Positions 8,491-18,048 are shown, numbered from the stretch's first letter. The stretch: DNA of 64,000 nucleotides from Chryseobacterium sp. ISL-6 (GCF_018613715.1 NZ_JAGGPT010000013.1:1-64000), one strand, 5' to 3'. Notes: generated by a model not told the origin, from the sequence alone. Numbers and translations are program-made.

Positions 8491-9339
8491 ATGAAGATTG
8501 CATTTCTAGGTCCACACGCGAGCTTTACTCAGCTTGCAACTACACAGCTTTTTCCAAACGAAGATCTTTTACCACAGGCTAATATTTTAGACTGTTTTAC
8601 TGCAGTAGAAAACGGAGATGTTGATAAAGCTGTAGTTCCTTTGGAAAACTCCATAGAAGGTACAGTTTCTATGACATTGGATTATTTATATAAAACTCCG
8701 TCTATAAAAATTGAAGCTGAGGCTGTAATGCCTATAGCCCACCATTTAATGATTCATCCTGATAACAATATTGAAGATATTGAGAGGATTTATTCTCATC
8801 CACAGGCTTTAGCACAAAGTTTTCACTTTTTAGATACTCATTATAAAAACGTCCCAAGGCAAGACTTTTCTTCCACTGCGGCGGCGGCTAAATATGTTTC
8901 CGAAAATCCAGAAAATAAGATTGCGGCTGTTGCCAATCAGTTTGCGGCTAATCTTTATGGTTTAAAGATCATCAACCGAAATATCCAGGATTTCGAACAG
9001 AATCATACCCGCTTCATTGTTATTTCTAAAGAAGGACATTTTTATAAAAATGAAAACCTTGAGATTCTGGGAGAAAAGTCCGGACTCTTAGTTACCCTTC
9101 CGGAAGATCATGCAGGAGGTTTACATCAGGTACTCTCTGTATTTGCATGGCGAAAAATGAACCTCAGTAAAATTGAATCAAGAACTTTAAAAACCGGACT
9201 TGGAAATTATTTTTTCTACATCAATGTAGCAGGAGAATGGCAACCAATTTTGCATGAAAATGCAATACTAGAGCTGGAATCCATACAAGCAACAGTTGAC
9301 TTTTTAGGCAATTACAAGGAGTTTCTTTTGGAAAGCTAA
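8491..9339 (+). CDS. pheA: Prephenate dehydratase
   Basis: A 282-residue enzyme that converts prephenate to phenylpyruvate in phenylalanine synthesis. MKIAFLGPHASFTQLAT opens the PDT domain (1-180), which contains VVPLENSIEGTV (about 50-61) and the catalytic NHTRFIVIS motif (about 170-178, Thr of TRF). An ACT regulatory domain follows (about 193-275), with LHQVLSVFAWRKMNLSKIESR forming the phenylalanine-binding ESR motif, so allosteric feedback inhibition is expected. No chorismate mutase domain is fused; that activity must come from elsewhere. The gene stands alone with a strong terminator after it. Confidence 0.95.
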   Translation: MKIAFLGPHASFTQLATTQLFPNEDLLPQANILDCFTAVENGDVDKAVVPLENSIEGTVSMTLDYLYKTPSIKIEAEAVMPIAHHLMIHPDNNIEDIERIYSHPQALAQSFHFLDTHYKNVPRQDFSSTAAAAKYVSENPENKIAAVANQFAANLYGLKIINRNIQDFEQNHTRFIVISKEGHFYKNENLEILGEKSGLLVTLPEDHAGGLHQVLSVFAWRKMNLSKIESRTLKTGLGNYFFYINVAGEWQPILHENAILELESIQATVDFLGNYKEFLLES

Positions 9340-9403
9340 TTTCACACTTTAATAAAATCATGTAATAATGGCATTATGATGCATTAATGTCACTATTTTA
9401 AGC

Positions 9404-9437
9404 AAAAGTTGTCACAAAATGTGACAGCTTTTTTTTT
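9404..9437 (+). terminator. Terminator after pheA
   Basis: A 13-bp stem with one G-T wobble (9404-9416 with 9420-9432; core TGTCACA/TGTGACA), AAA loop, then a run of T to 9437. Confidence 0.8.
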
Positions 9438-9690
9438 ATGTTAACAAAAAATTATTCAACTAAAAGGGATTTATTAGAATTATTTCATTATCTTTAATCC
9501 AAAAATAATTTAAGTATAAACACTCATAGTATAAATACGTAATAATATCTTAAATATAATTTATAAATTGTTAAAAATTTTTGACAAACGATAGATTAAT
9601 ATTATATAATATATAACACGCAGGCATAATTTTTGCTGTATAACAACAAAACTAACTAGAGTCAACCATAACAATTTAAACTTTTATAAC
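9438..9690. other. AT-rich intergenic stretch before the surface protein gene
   Basis: With the terminator region this gives about 350 bases without a gene between 9340 and 9690. It is extremely AT-rich (9500-9620), has no credible ORF, and holds a near-match to a -7 box (TAATTTTTG near 9629). A long untranslated leader for the next gene is likely; I see no recognisable RNA element. Confidence 0.4.
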
Positions 9691-10398
9691 ATGAAAACTA
9701 AAATTTCCACTCTAATTCTATCTTTGATAGCAGTTCAGGCATTTTCACAGGTAGGAATCAACACAACAACACCAGCAGCTACCCTAGACGTAAACGGAGA
9801 CGTGAAAGTAAGAACGGTTCCGACAACTACGACTATGACCGGGTTTGACGTATTAGTGTACAATACGGCAACTTCTGAAGTTACCCAGGCAAATCCTGCA
9901 CTAATAGCAGCTGCTTCTAGTACTAACACAACTCTTTATGCAGCAAAGAAAACAGCTGGGATCAGTTTATTAAGCTTAGGATTATTTCCTAGTGGATTCA
10001 GAGCTGTAAATTTCCTTACCGCTGAGAGAACAGTTGGTAGTGCTGCATTATTCTCGGATACTGACAACACGTATACAATTCCATCAGATGGGGTTTATGC
10101 AATTGGGTTTACATTCCGTTACGGTACCGGATTACAGGCTTCGATATTAGCAAACTCTCCTGGAGTAGGGATCGTAAGAACAAGAGCAGGTGTAGCTACA
10201 ACAATAGATAGCCGTGCGTTCAGTGGTGCCAACTTAATTTTATTAAGCTTAACAATTTCAGAATCTAGCTTGAACTCACTGTATTCTTTACAAACCGGAG
10301 ATAAAATTTCATTCGGACTTGTTGGATCATCAGTTCTTGACGTAGGTTTATTAGGATCAAGTGTTGCTTCATTCTACATTTACAAAGTGTCTAATTAA
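9691..10398 (+). CDS. Secreted VGIN-motif surface protein, C1q-like C-terminal domain suspected
   Basis: A 235-residue protein with a signal peptide (cleavage after AFSQ). The mature N-terminus VGINTTTPAATLDVNGDVKV is a motif repeated across many Bacteroidota surface and tail-like proteins. The C-terminal 130 residues (from about 105) are strand-rich with glycine turns (YTIPSDGVYAIGFTFRYG; LQTGDKISFGLVGSS) like the C1q/TNF jelly roll, which would form trimers. Codon use is rich in ACA/GCA and the composition is Thr/Ser/Ala-rich. Function unknown; a role in the cell surface is the reasonable guess. It is monocistronic. Confidence 0.65.
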   Translation: MKTKISTLILSLIAVQAFSQVGINTTTPAATLDVNGDVKVRTVPTTTTMTGFDVLVYNTATSEVTQANPALIAAASSTNTTLYAAKKTAGISLLSLGLFPSGFRAVNFLTAERTVGSAALFSDTDNTYTIPSDGVYAIGFTFRYGTGLQASILANSPGVGIVRTRAGVATTIDSRAFSGANLILLSLTISESSLNSLYSLQTGDKISFGLVGSSVLDVGLLGSSVASFYIYKVSN

Positions 10399-10429
10399 GA
10401 CTTTTATTTAATTTAATCACTATACACCT

Positions 10430-10466
10430 TTAATCCATCATATGCAGATATGATGGATTAATTGTT
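10430..10466 (+). terminator. Hairpin terminator after the surface protein gene
   Basis: TTAATCCATCATAT (10430-10443) pairs perfectly with 10448-10461 around GCAG. The following tract (TTGTTTAT) is only moderately T-rich. Confidence 0.6.
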
Positions 10467-10493
10467 TATAACCAATCATACCAAACATTTATC

Positions 10494-10501
10494 TATATTT
10501 G
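10494..10501 (+). promoter_or_regulatory. -7 box of the DUF2339 gene
   Basis: TATATTTG matches TAnnTTTG exactly, 17 bases before the ATG at 10519. The -33 TTG is not clear. Confidence 0.45.
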
Positions 10502-10518
10502 ATTAAACAAATGAAAGT

Positions 10519-12756
10519 ATGGCAGAAAATTTCCTAATTATTATGTGTATTGTATTGGTTATAGTTATTTACAACCAACTGAATAATAAAATACGGAAAC
10601 TTGAAGACAGGATTTCAGATCTGGAGAAGAATAGCAATACTGAAACAAAAACTTATACAAAAGAAGAACAACAACTTTCTCCACAAATAGCTGCATCTTC
10701 GGAAATCCAACAGGAACCGCAATTACTTTCAAACGAAGAAAAAACTGTTCAATCCGAAGTTTTTCCAACAGATAACCAAAAAGACTGGCTTGAACCTATT
10801 TTCATTTTTTTCAAACAAAATATCTTAGCTATTATAGGAATTTTCACTCTTGTTCTCGGAATAGGTTATTTTGTAAAATATGCAATTGATAAAAACTGGA
10901 TCGGCGAAATTGCAAGAGCTGGTATTGGATTTTCTATAGGTTCTGTCATCATTATTACTGGTCATTTTTTAAGAAAAAACTACACCATCTTTTCATCCAT
11001 TATTCTAGGTGGTGGCATTGCGATCTTATATTTTACGACTACCATAGCATTCCGGGAGTATCATTTGTTTGCTCAAAATACAGCTTTTATAATCACATGC
11101 TGTATTACCTTACTCTCCATTATTCTTTCTTATTATTATAAAAGTGAAGTCCTTATTATTTTCTCATTATTCGGAGGGTTTTTAGCTCCATTAATGATAA
11201 GTACGGGTCAGAGCAACTATTTGTTTTTATTCACGTACATCTCTGTTTTAAATATTGGAATGCTGATCATTACATTCTTAAAACACTGGAAAAGTGTTGG
11301 CGGAATCGCTTTCTTTTTCACTCATCTTTATTTATTATACTGGATTGTAGAAAAGCCTGAAATACTTAGCGTTTATTTCTACCTTATCAGTTATGTGATC
11401 TTCTATGCATTTGCATTACTGAATTATATAAAGAAAAATATTCTTTCTTCTCTTGATATTGTATTGCTGGTACTGGTAAATTTCTTTAGTACATTAAGTC
11501 TGATCTATATTTTTAATAAGCTCGGATATGAACCTGTAATAATTTTCCCTCTTATTTTTGCTGTTATTAATGGTTTCTTATTATTTAAAGAATACACAAA
11601 GAATAACTTTGGAAGTCATTATTCAGTTTTTGCCGGAATCACAGTAAGTCTTATCACAATTGCCGTCGCTTTACAATTTAAAACTCATTTAATTACCAGT
11701 ATTTGGGCAATTGAGGCTACACTACTTCTTTTCGTATGGAAAAAAATAAAACTCAATATTTTCAAAATATTCTTTTATATCCTTTTTCCATTGGTTATAA
11801 TCGCTCAGATCATTACATGGTCACAATATTTCACTTTAAAAAATCTTACTTTATTTTTCAACCCTGTTTTTCTTACAAGCTTTATTACCATTATCACAAC
11901 ACTTGCTAATTTAGTTTTACTAAAAAAATTACCAGGAAAAGATTCGTCTGAAAACAACTTCTTCGAAAATGTATTCAAATTATTAAGCTATGCTATTATT
12001 TACTTTGCATTGCTATTTGAGCTGATTTATCAAGTATCTGAAAGACCTTTTGTAATAATAGCCAGTTTAGGATTATTATTAAGTCTGTATTACATCATTA
12101 TTCTATTATTATTAAGTAAGAAGCTGGAAATAAACAAGCTGTTTGATACAGGGTTAATATATATTTTCTTAGTACTTACCGTTATTCATGTTTCATCATG
12201 TGGTTCAGAACTGATTATCTCCATTCTATTAAAAGAGTCGTCAATTACCTTTTATGGCATTTACCTCTTATATCTGATTCCTTTTATTTATCTGTATTGG
12301 AAACGCTTCCCAACTTTAGATTTTTTAAGAACAAAAATTGCATATTGGTTGGCGGCATGTGCTTTGGTTATCGTTATCAGTTGTGAACTTTATCACCTAT
12401 ATATCTTAGGAAATGCGGTAGATTTTTCAAAACTTTATGAACTTCAAAAACACTTTAGTATTTTATATTTACCGATCATCTGGGCTATTCTCGCAAGTAT
12501 CTTTATTTATGTTGGACTAAAAAAAGACAATTCCGAATTTAGTAGAATTGGGTTTGTTCTGATAGGTATCATGGTAGTAAAACTCTATGCATATGACGTA
12601 TGGCAGATGGACAATATCTCCAGGATCATTGCATTTATCTTATTAGGAGTCATTTTATTACTAAGTTCATTTATGTTCCAGAGATTAAAAAATATGATTA
12701 AAAATCTTGTTGATAAAAAGGAAGAAACCGATGAAAGTGAAAATTTAGAATCGTAA
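10519..12756 (+). CDS. DUF2339 polytopic membrane protein
   Basis: A 745-residue protein. It has a short N-terminal membrane segment, a coiled coil (NKIRKLEDRISDLEKN, about 20-37), a Glu/Gln-rich linker to about residue 95, then at least 18 closely spaced hydrophobic helices. KDWLEPIFIFFKQNILAIIG, GEIARAGIGFSIGSVIIITG and YTIFSSIILGGGIAILYFTT are the conserved opening of DUF2339. Its function is unknown; the architecture suggests a large inner membrane scaffold or transporter-like protein. The tail after the last helix is acidic (KKEETDESENLES). It has its own promoter and no operon partner. Confidence 0.85.
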   Translation: MAENFLIIMCIVLVIVIYNQLNNKIRKLEDRISDLEKNSNTETKTYTKEEQQLSPQIAASSEIQQEPQLLSNEEKTVQSEVFPTDNQKDWLEPIFIFFKQNILAIIGIFTLVLGIGYFVKYAIDKNWIGEIARAGIGFSIGSVIIITGHFLRKNYTIFSSIILGGGIAILYFTTTIAFREYHLFAQNTAFIITCCITLLSIILSYYYKSEVLIIFSLFGGFLAPLMISTGQSNYLFLFTYISVLNIGMLIITFLKHWKSVGGIAFFFTHLYLLYWIVEKPEILSVYFYLISYVIFYAFALLNYIKKNILSSLDIVLLVLVNFFSTLSLIYIFNKLGYEPVIIFPLIFAVINGFLLFKEYTKNNFGSHYSVFAGITVSLITIAVALQFKTHLITSIWAIEATLLLFVWKKIKLNIFKIFFYILFPLVIIAQIITWSQYFTLKNLTLFFNPVFLTSFITIITTLANLVLLKKLPGKDSSENNFFENVFKLLSYAIIYFALLFELIYQVSERPFVIIASLGLLLSLYYIIILLLLSKKLEINKLFDTGLIYIFLVLTVIHVSSCGSELIISILLKESSITFYGIYLLYLIPFIYLYWKRFPTLDFLRTKIAYWLAACALVIVISCELYHLYILGNAVDFSKLYELQKHFSILYLPIIWAILASIFIYVGLKKDNSEFSRIGFVLIGIMVVKLYAYDVWQMDNISRIIAFILLGVILLLSSFMFQRLKNMIKNLVDKKEETDESENLES

Positions 12757-12867
12757 TAAAATTCATTATTTATACATAATTTTTAATTTACACCAATTTC
12801 CTTTTCAGATTTTATTAAAAATACTTATATTTAACAAGTTTTTAATAGTTACCTTATTCTATAGATT

Positions 12868-13305
12868 ATGAAAAAAATTCTCTATTCTTTCTTACTATTC
12901 TCTTCGGCTTGTCTATTTGGTCAGAAGAACCCTGCTACTAAATTTGCTGTGGCAAATGATATTGTTGGAACAGTAGATATGTTCAATACTAAAAAAGATT
13001 TCGTTCAAAGTATGAATCTTTACAAAACTCCAGCTAACTTACCACAGAATCTTAAAAAATTCGGCTATATCGCAGAAAATGGATTAGCAGAAGTTAAGAT
13101 TAAAAAAGGTTATGAAAATCTGGATAGATTAACGCTTGGAGAGCTTAACACTTTAAACAATCTACCAAAAGAAACTCCTGTAATGATTGAAGGGTATGAA
13201 TTCACTAATATGGATACACGTGTCTTTGGTGATATTTTAGCAAAAGTTGAAGTAAAGGACTATAATGGTAAAAAATCATTGTTCGTTACAACTACTAAAA
13301 AATAA
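12868..13305 (+). CDS. Secreted protein of unknown function
   Basis: A 145-residue protein with a clear signal peptide (MKKILYSFLLFSSACLFGQ). A cysteine lies at residue 15, but the context SSACLFGQ does not make a good lipobox. The mature part alternates short helices and strands (FVQSMNLYKTPANLPQNLKKF, LAEVKIKKGYENLDRLTLGE) and ends in a lysine-rich tail. I do not recognise the family. It is monocistronic, convergent with rarA, and shares a terminator with it. Confidence 0.7.
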   Translation: MKKILYSFLLFSSACLFGQKNPATKFAVANDIVGTVDMFNTKKDFVQSMNLYKTPANLPQNLKKFGYIAENGLAEVKIKKGYENLDRLTLGELNTLNNLPKETPVMIEGYEFTNMDTRVFGDILAKVEVKDYNGKKSLFVTTTKK

Positions 13306-13328
13306 GAACTGATTTTAAAATATAATTA

Positions 13329-13360
13329 AAAAGGATACTCACCCAAGTATCCTTTTATTT
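13329..13360. terminator. Bidirectional terminator
   Basis: AAAAGGATACT (13329-13339) pairs with 13346-13356 around CACCCA, with A and T tracts on both sides. It sits between convergent genes ending at 13305 and 13361. Confidence 0.8.
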
Positions 13361-14638
13361 TTAGTATTTATCATTCCATTTTTTCTTAAGCTCTTCATGA
13401 ATCTTTTTTTCTGTGGCGTTATTTCCGGGTTCATATAACTTCATGTCTTTGATTTCTTCCGGAAGAAAATCCTGCTCTACAAAGCTTCCTTCATAAGAAT
13501 GGGCATATTTATAATCTTTACCATAATCGAGATCTTTCATAAGTTTCGTAGGTGCATTTCTAAGATGTAGAGGCACAGGAAGGTTTCCTGTTTTTTTAAC
13601 CAAAGCTAGCGCTTCATTAATAGCCATATAAGTGGAATTACTTTTAGGCGAAACGGCTAGATATACCGCTGTCTCACTCAAAATAATCCTCGATTCCGGA
13701 TTACCAATTACATTTACTGCCTGAAAACAATTATTGGCAATCACCAATGCATTCGGATTGGCCAGACCAATATCTTCAGCAGCAAGAATTAACATTCTTC
13801 TGGCAATAAATTTAATATCCTCACCCCCCGCAATCATTCTTGCTAACCAATATACTGCTCCATTAGGATCTCCACCACGCATAGATTTTATAAAAGCAGA
13901 AATAATATCATAATGCTGCTCTCCATTTTTATCATACAGAGCCATAGTCTCCTGCAGAACAGCAAGAACATCTTCATTCAGAATTTCTTTCGTTTCAGAG
14001 TTTTTATACTGACCTAAAACCAGTTCTACAGAATTTATAAGCTTTCTTGCATCACCTCCGGAATACTGGATAAATGCTTCTTTTTCTAATATCTTAAATT
14101 CGGTTTTCTCTTCCTCATTGTATCTTTCTGATGCAATATCAACAAGCTCTTCCAATTTTTCATAACTCAGAGCCTTTAAAATATAGACCTGACTTCTTGA
14201 AAGTAAAGCAGAAACTACTTCGAAACTGGGGTTTTCTGTAGTAGCACCAATTAATACAATCCATCCTTTTTCTACAGCATGCAACAAAGAATCCTGTTGC
14301 GATTTATTAAATCGGTGAATTTCATCAATAAATAAAATAGGAGATTTTCCAGAAAACAGATTCTGTTTTTTAGCTTCATCTATCACATCCCTAACATCCT
14401 TTACACCTGATGAAACAGCGGAAAGTTTATAAAATTTCCGACCTGATTTTTCAGAAATTATCTCAGCTAATGTTGTTTTTCCTGTTCCCGGCGGTCCCCA
14501 CAAAATAAGAGAATTCAAAGCATCATTCTCGATCATTTTTTTTATCGTTCCCTTATCTCCGGTAAGATGCTCCTGCCCTAGAACTTCATTTAAAGTTTTA
14601 GGTCTTAATTTTTCAGCTAATGGAATATTTTGATTCAA
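13361..14638 (-). CDS. rarA: Replication-associated recombination protein A (RarA/MgsA)
   Basis: A 425-residue AAA+ ATPase related to clamp loaders. PLAEKLRPKTLNEVLGQEHL opens the family; Walker A WGPPGTGKTT is at about 47-56 and Walker B LFIDEIHRFNKSQQDSLL near 102-119. The C-terminal half carries the tetramerisation region (GGDPNGAVYWLARMIAGGED, AAEDIGLANPNAL, VPLHLRNAPTKLMKDLDYGK). RarA acts at stalled replication forks. It is a single gene; upstream it faces yidD divergently. Confidence 0.95.
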   Translation of the reverse strand: MNQNIPLAEKLRPKTLNEVLGQEHLTGDKGTIKKMIENDALNSLILWGPPGTGKTTLAEIISEKSGRKFYKLSAVSSGVKDVRDVIDEAKKQNLFSGKSPILFIDEIHRFNKSQQDSLLHAVEKGWIVLIGATTENPSFEVVSALLSRSQVYILKALSYEKLEELVDIASERYNEEEKTEFKILEKEAFIQYSGGDARKLINSVELVLGQYKNSETKEILNEDVLAVLQETMALYDKNGEQHYDIISAFIKSMRGGDPNGAVYWLARMIAGGEDIKFIARRMLILAAEDIGLANPNALVIANNCFQAVNVIGNPESRIILSETAVYLAVSPKSNSTYMAINEALALVKKTGNLPVPLHLRNAPTKLMKDLDYGKDYKYAHSYEGSFVEQDFLPEEIKDMKLYEPGNNATEKKIHEELKKKWNDKY

Positions 14639-14724
14639 GATACTTTACAATTTTTGTTTGAATGTTTCAGTTTTAAAAGCCTGAAACTTCTAACAAATTT
14701 AAACTAATTTTCATTTTTTTACCC

Positions 14725-14732
14725 TATTTTTG
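14725..14732 (+). promoter_or_regulatory. -7 box upstream of yidD
   Basis: TATTTTTG matches TAnnTTTG and ends 7 bases before the TTG start at 14740, implying a very short or absent 5' leader. No clear -33 TTG. Confidence 0.4.
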
Positions 14733-14739
14733 CATTGTT

Positions 14740-14982
14740 TTGAAATTAACAATCAATAAAATCATTACTTTTCCTTTGGTAATTTTAATTAAATTTTACC
14801 AATGGTTTATCTCGCCCTTACTTCCTAAAAACTGCCGTTATGAACCCACATGCTCACATTATATGGTGGAATCATTGCAGGTTCATGGTATTTTTAAAGG
14901 TTTCTGGTTAGGTATAAAAAGAATTTCAAAATGTCATCCTTGGGGAGGAAGTGGATATGATCCTGTTCCCCCAAAGAAATAA
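14740..14982 (+). CDS. yidD: Membrane protein insertion efficiency factor YidD
   Basis: An 80-residue protein. FPLVILIKFYQWFISPLLPKNCRYEPTCSHYM and the end CHPWGGSGYDPVPPKK are the family hallmarks, including the conserved cysteines and the amphipathic N-terminal helix. YidD lies at the inner membrane beside YidC and helps insert membrane proteins. The start codon is TTG: no ATG precedes the conserved region and the frame begins MKLTINKIITFP. It is followed closely by lgt (32 bases), which is likely co-transcribed and also serves envelope biogenesis. Confidence 0.93.
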   Translation: MKLTINKIITFPLVILIKFYQWFISPLLPKNCRYEPTCSHYMVESLQVHGIFKGFWLGIKRISKCHPWGGSGYDPVPPKK

Positions 14983-15014
14983 AAAATTCAATATAAACTA
15001 TCAAAAAAATAGAA

Positions 15015-16283
15015 ATGAGTAATATTTTTTTCAGAATTTACCTTGTCGCATTTGCATTCATTACCCAATGTCTTTTTGCACAGGAATACCCGGGAGGTCT
15101 ATCAGACGGAACTTTAAAAGTGAATTCTACCGAAATTCCCGTAAAAATCTATTCAACAACTGAAGTAGTGAATTTAAGCTCTTTTGTTGATCAGCCGATT
15201 AGCAATAATGTTCTGGTAATTCTGAATAAATCAAACTTTGAGCCTGCTTATTATGATTCCAGCTCTCTAATTCTGATCAAATATAAGAATGCTAATTATC
15301 AATTTTTTGATAAACACTTCAAGCTGATAAATACTGCTATCACTAAGGAAAATATAGAAACTTTAAAATATGCTGTAAAATCAAGCAAACCAATTACAGC
15401 TGCTGATCAAGTTGAGCTGAAAACTCCTTTTAAAATATGGGATCCTTCAAATGGAATTCAGTTAGGTCCGATTACACTTCATTTCTATAGTCTGATGTTC
15501 ATTTTTGCTTTTGGACTTGGCTATATTATAATGGCAAGAATCTTCAAAATTGATAATGTTAATATAAAATATTTAGAACCTCTTTTTACATGGACTTTAA
15601 TAGGAACTATTCTGGGTGCAAGATTAGGGCACGTTATTTTCTATCAGCCGGAATTATTTAAAGAAGATTTCTGGAGTGTATTTTTACCAATTAGCACTAA
15701 AAATGGCTTGAAATTCACGGGTTTTTCAGGATTGGCAAGTCATGGTGCAACTATTGCATTGATCTTTACTACACTTTATTATTCATTTAAAATTATCAAA
15801 AAGAATCCATTTTGGGTATATGACAGAATAGGTATTGTGGTTGCTTTAGGGGGTGCCTTTGTAAGAATGGGTAACTTTTTCAATTCAGAGATCGTAGGCA
15901 AGCCTGTTGATCCTAACTCACCATTTGCTTTACTTTTCCCACAACAAAGCAGTGAATATGGTATTACAGTTCCGCGTTATCCTACACAGCTATTTGAAGC
16001 ATTTGGTTACGTTTGCCTGTTCATCTTATTATGGGTTCTGTATAAGAAAACAGATAAAAAATACCAACAAGGATGGTTATTCGGATTGTTCTTTATCATT
16101 CTTTGGGCTGTCAGATTCTTTGTAGAATTTTTAAAAGAGCCTCAGGGAGACGAATTTATCCAGATTGGAGGTTTAAATACGGGACAGGTACTTTCTATTC
16201 CATTTATGATTGCAGGAGTTGTGATCATGATCATCTCTAAGAAATTTAAAATTACTCCGGAGCAAAATGCTAAACCAGAATAA
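15015..16283 (+). CDS. lgt: Prolipoprotein diacylglyceryl transferase with extra N-terminal secreted domain
   Basis: A 422-residue protein; canonical Lgt has about 270-300. The catalytic part starts near residue 137 (PFKIWDPSNGIQLGPITLHFY) and includes GARLGHVIFY, ASHGATIALI and the signature GGAFVRMGNFFNSE (about 278-291), with seven or so membrane helices. It moves diacylglycerol from phosphatidylglycerol to the lipobox cysteine of prelipoproteins. In front lie a signal peptide (1-22, ending LFAQ) and about 115 residues of mixed alpha/beta sequence (EIPVKIYSTTEVVNLSSFVD onward) that I cannot assign. The reading frame has no internal break, so the extension is a real fusion. Confidence 0.93.
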   Translation: MSNIFFRIYLVAFAFITQCLFAQEYPGGLSDGTLKVNSTEIPVKIYSTTEVVNLSSFVDQPISNNVLVILNKSNFEPAYYDSSSLILIKYKNANYQFFDKHFKLINTAITKENIETLKYAVKSSKPITAADQVELKTPFKIWDPSNGIQLGPITLHFYSLMFIFAFGLGYIIMARIFKIDNVNIKYLEPLFTWTLIGTILGARLGHVIFYQPELFKEDFWSVFLPISTKNGLKFTGFSGLASHGATIALIFTTLYYSFKIIKKNPFWVYDRIGIVVALGGAFVRMGNFFNSEIVGKPVDPNSPFALLFPQQSSEYGITVPRYPTQLFEAFGYVCLFILLWVLYKKTDKKYQQGWLFGLFFIILWAVRFFVEFLKEPQGDEFIQIGGLNTGQVLSIPFMIAGVVIMIISKKFKITPEQNAKPE

Positions 16284-16304
16284 AATTATTTTCCAATAAT
16301 ATAT

Positions 16305-16334
16305 AAAGCCACAATTAAATTGTGGCTTTTTTTG
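16305..16334 (+). terminator. Terminator after lgt
   Basis: AAAGCCACAATT (16305-16316) pairs with 16318-16329 and is followed by a T tract; it also lies between convergent genes. Confidence 0.75.
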
Positions 16335-16366
16335 TAGATCAACTCAAATCAATAGAATACTATAAC

Positions 16367-17884
16367 CTATAATTTACGAGCAATTTTCTTATTAATCCTC
16401 TCAAACACATTACCAAATTCATTGATAAGGTCAGTTGGAAGCATTGATTCTTTAGAATATTTTTCAGCCGCATAATCGGCAGCCTTTCCATGTAACCATA
16501 CCCCAAAAATAGCAGCTTCTTCCTCAGAATATCCTTGTGCCAATAAGGACGTTAGAACTCCTGTCAGAACATCACCACTTCCGCCCTTAGCTAAACCTGC
16601 ATTTCCGGTAATATTGTAATATACATTTCCTTCCGGAGTAATTATTTGGGCGTTATGATCTTTCAAAACAATATAAATGTGAAATTCATTCGCTTTCTTG
16701 CGAGCCAATTCCAACCTTTCAAAAGAATTTTCAGTAGCTCCAAATAGTCTTTCAAATTCTTTCGGATGAGGTGTGATAATTGTATTTTGCGGAATAAGCT
16801 TTAAGTTCTTTTTATTTTCTGAAATAATATTCAAGGCATCTGCGTCTAAAACCAACGGCTTAGAATGTTCTTTTAGAAATTGTAAAAAGCTTTTTTGAGT
16901 TTCTTCACCTGTACCTATACCAGGACCTATACCACAAAATGAATTTTCATCAATCTCAAAATTATCAATATATTGATCCCCTCCTTTTATAAACATTGCT
17001 TCGGGGCATGAAGTCTGCAAAATATTGTATCCACAGTCCGGAGCAAGACTAAAAGTAAGTCCAGCACCTGTTTTCAAAGCAGCTGTTGTTGAAAGTACTG
17101 CGGCTCCCATTTTTCCATAACTTCCGGCAACAATAGTTACTTTTCCGTAGGTCCCTTTATGAGAGAACTCAAGCCTAGGTTTAAAGACCCCTTTGATTAG
17201 GTCATCATCAATGACAAAATCAGAAGTTTCTGCGGTCGTGATATAATCTTTATTTAAGTCAATATTTAAAACTTCAACTTTTCCTGTAAACTTTCCACTT
17301 TCGGGATGTAGAAAACTCTTCTTCCAGAATTGAAAGCTCAATGTGTAATCCGCCTTAAAAACAGAAGAGTTATCATCAGAAATTCCATCAGCAAATAATC
17401 CGGAAGGGACATCAATAGAGATTTTAACGGTATTAATTGTATTTAAATAATCAATAAGATCTTTAAATTCACTGTCGAGAACTCTAGATAAACCGGTTCC
17501 AAAAAGAGCATCAATGATAAGAGTTTCATGATCGAAACTGTATTGATCAACTTCGTCAAATTTCTTAACTGAAATTCCTGACACCCCTTCTAATCTTTCA
17601 AAATTAACCTGGGCATCATCAGAAAATTTTGATTTTGGATTGCTCACAAACACATCTACATCAAAGCCTTCAGTATGCAGTAATCTTGCTATAGCAAACC
17701 CATCTCCACCATTATTTCCGTTTCCACAGAAGATCACAAACTTTTTATGACTTTTACAGTGTTCTGATATCCAGTGTGCACATGATTGGGCGGCACGCTC
17801 CATTAATTTTATAGATGAAATGTGATCATTCAGTATTGTAAATTGGTCACACTCCCTTATTTGCTCCTTCGTAAATATTTTCAT
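16367..17884 (-). CDS. Bifunctional NAD(P)HX epimerase / dehydratase
   Basis: A 505-residue repair enzyme. The N-terminal half (1-210) is the YjeF_N epimerase with FCGNGNNGGDGFAIARLL (about 49-66) and IDALFGTGLSR. The C-terminal half (about 225-500) is the ribokinase-like ADP-dependent dehydratase with GKVTIVAGSYGKMGAAVLS, GIGPGIGTG and NAGLAKGGSGDVLTG (the catalytic GSGD). Together they restore NADH and NADPH from hydrated forms. The fused arrangement equals E. coli Nnr (YjeF). It is monocistronic and divergent from mscL. Confidence 0.95.
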   Translation of the reverse strand: MKIFTKEQIRECDQFTILNDHISSIKLMERAAQSCAHWISEHCKSHKKFVIFCGNGNNGGDGFAIARLLHTEGFDVDVFVSNPKSKFSDDAQVNFERLEGVSGISVKKFDEVDQYSFDHETLIIDALFGTGLSRVLDSEFKDLIDYLNTINTVKISIDVPSGLFADGISDDNSSVFKADYTLSFQFWKKSFLHPESGKFTGKVEVLNIDLNKDYITTAETSDFVIDDDLIKGVFKPRLEFSHKGTYGKVTIVAGSYGKMGAAVLSTTAALKTGAGLTFSLAPDCGYNILQTSCPEAMFIKGGDQYIDNFEIDENSFCGIGPGIGTGEETQKSFLQFLKEHSKPLVLDADALNIISENKKNLKLIPQNTIITPHPKEFERLFGATENSFERLELARKKANEFHIYIVLKDHNAQIITPEGNVYYNITGNAGLAKGGSGDVLTGVLTSLLAQGYSEEEAAIFGVWLHGKAADYAAEKYSKESMLPTDLINEFGNVFERINKKIARKL

Positions 17885-18011
17885 TTCATATTAGTATGCG
17901 ACTAATTTATAATATTTTTTAATAATGTAAAGGTCATTATCCTACATTCATTTTATTTAAAAAGAATATAAATAAATATCCCACAAAAGCGAAAAAAATA
18001 ACAATTTTATT

Positions 18012-18019
18012 TATATTTG
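18012..18019 (+). promoter_or_regulatory. -7 box of mscL
   Basis: TATATTTG, an exact TAnnTTTG match, 29 bases before the ATG at 18049. The -33 element is not clear. Confidence 0.5.
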
Positions 18020-18048
18020 TGTTATACACAACTTTAAAAAAATAAATT

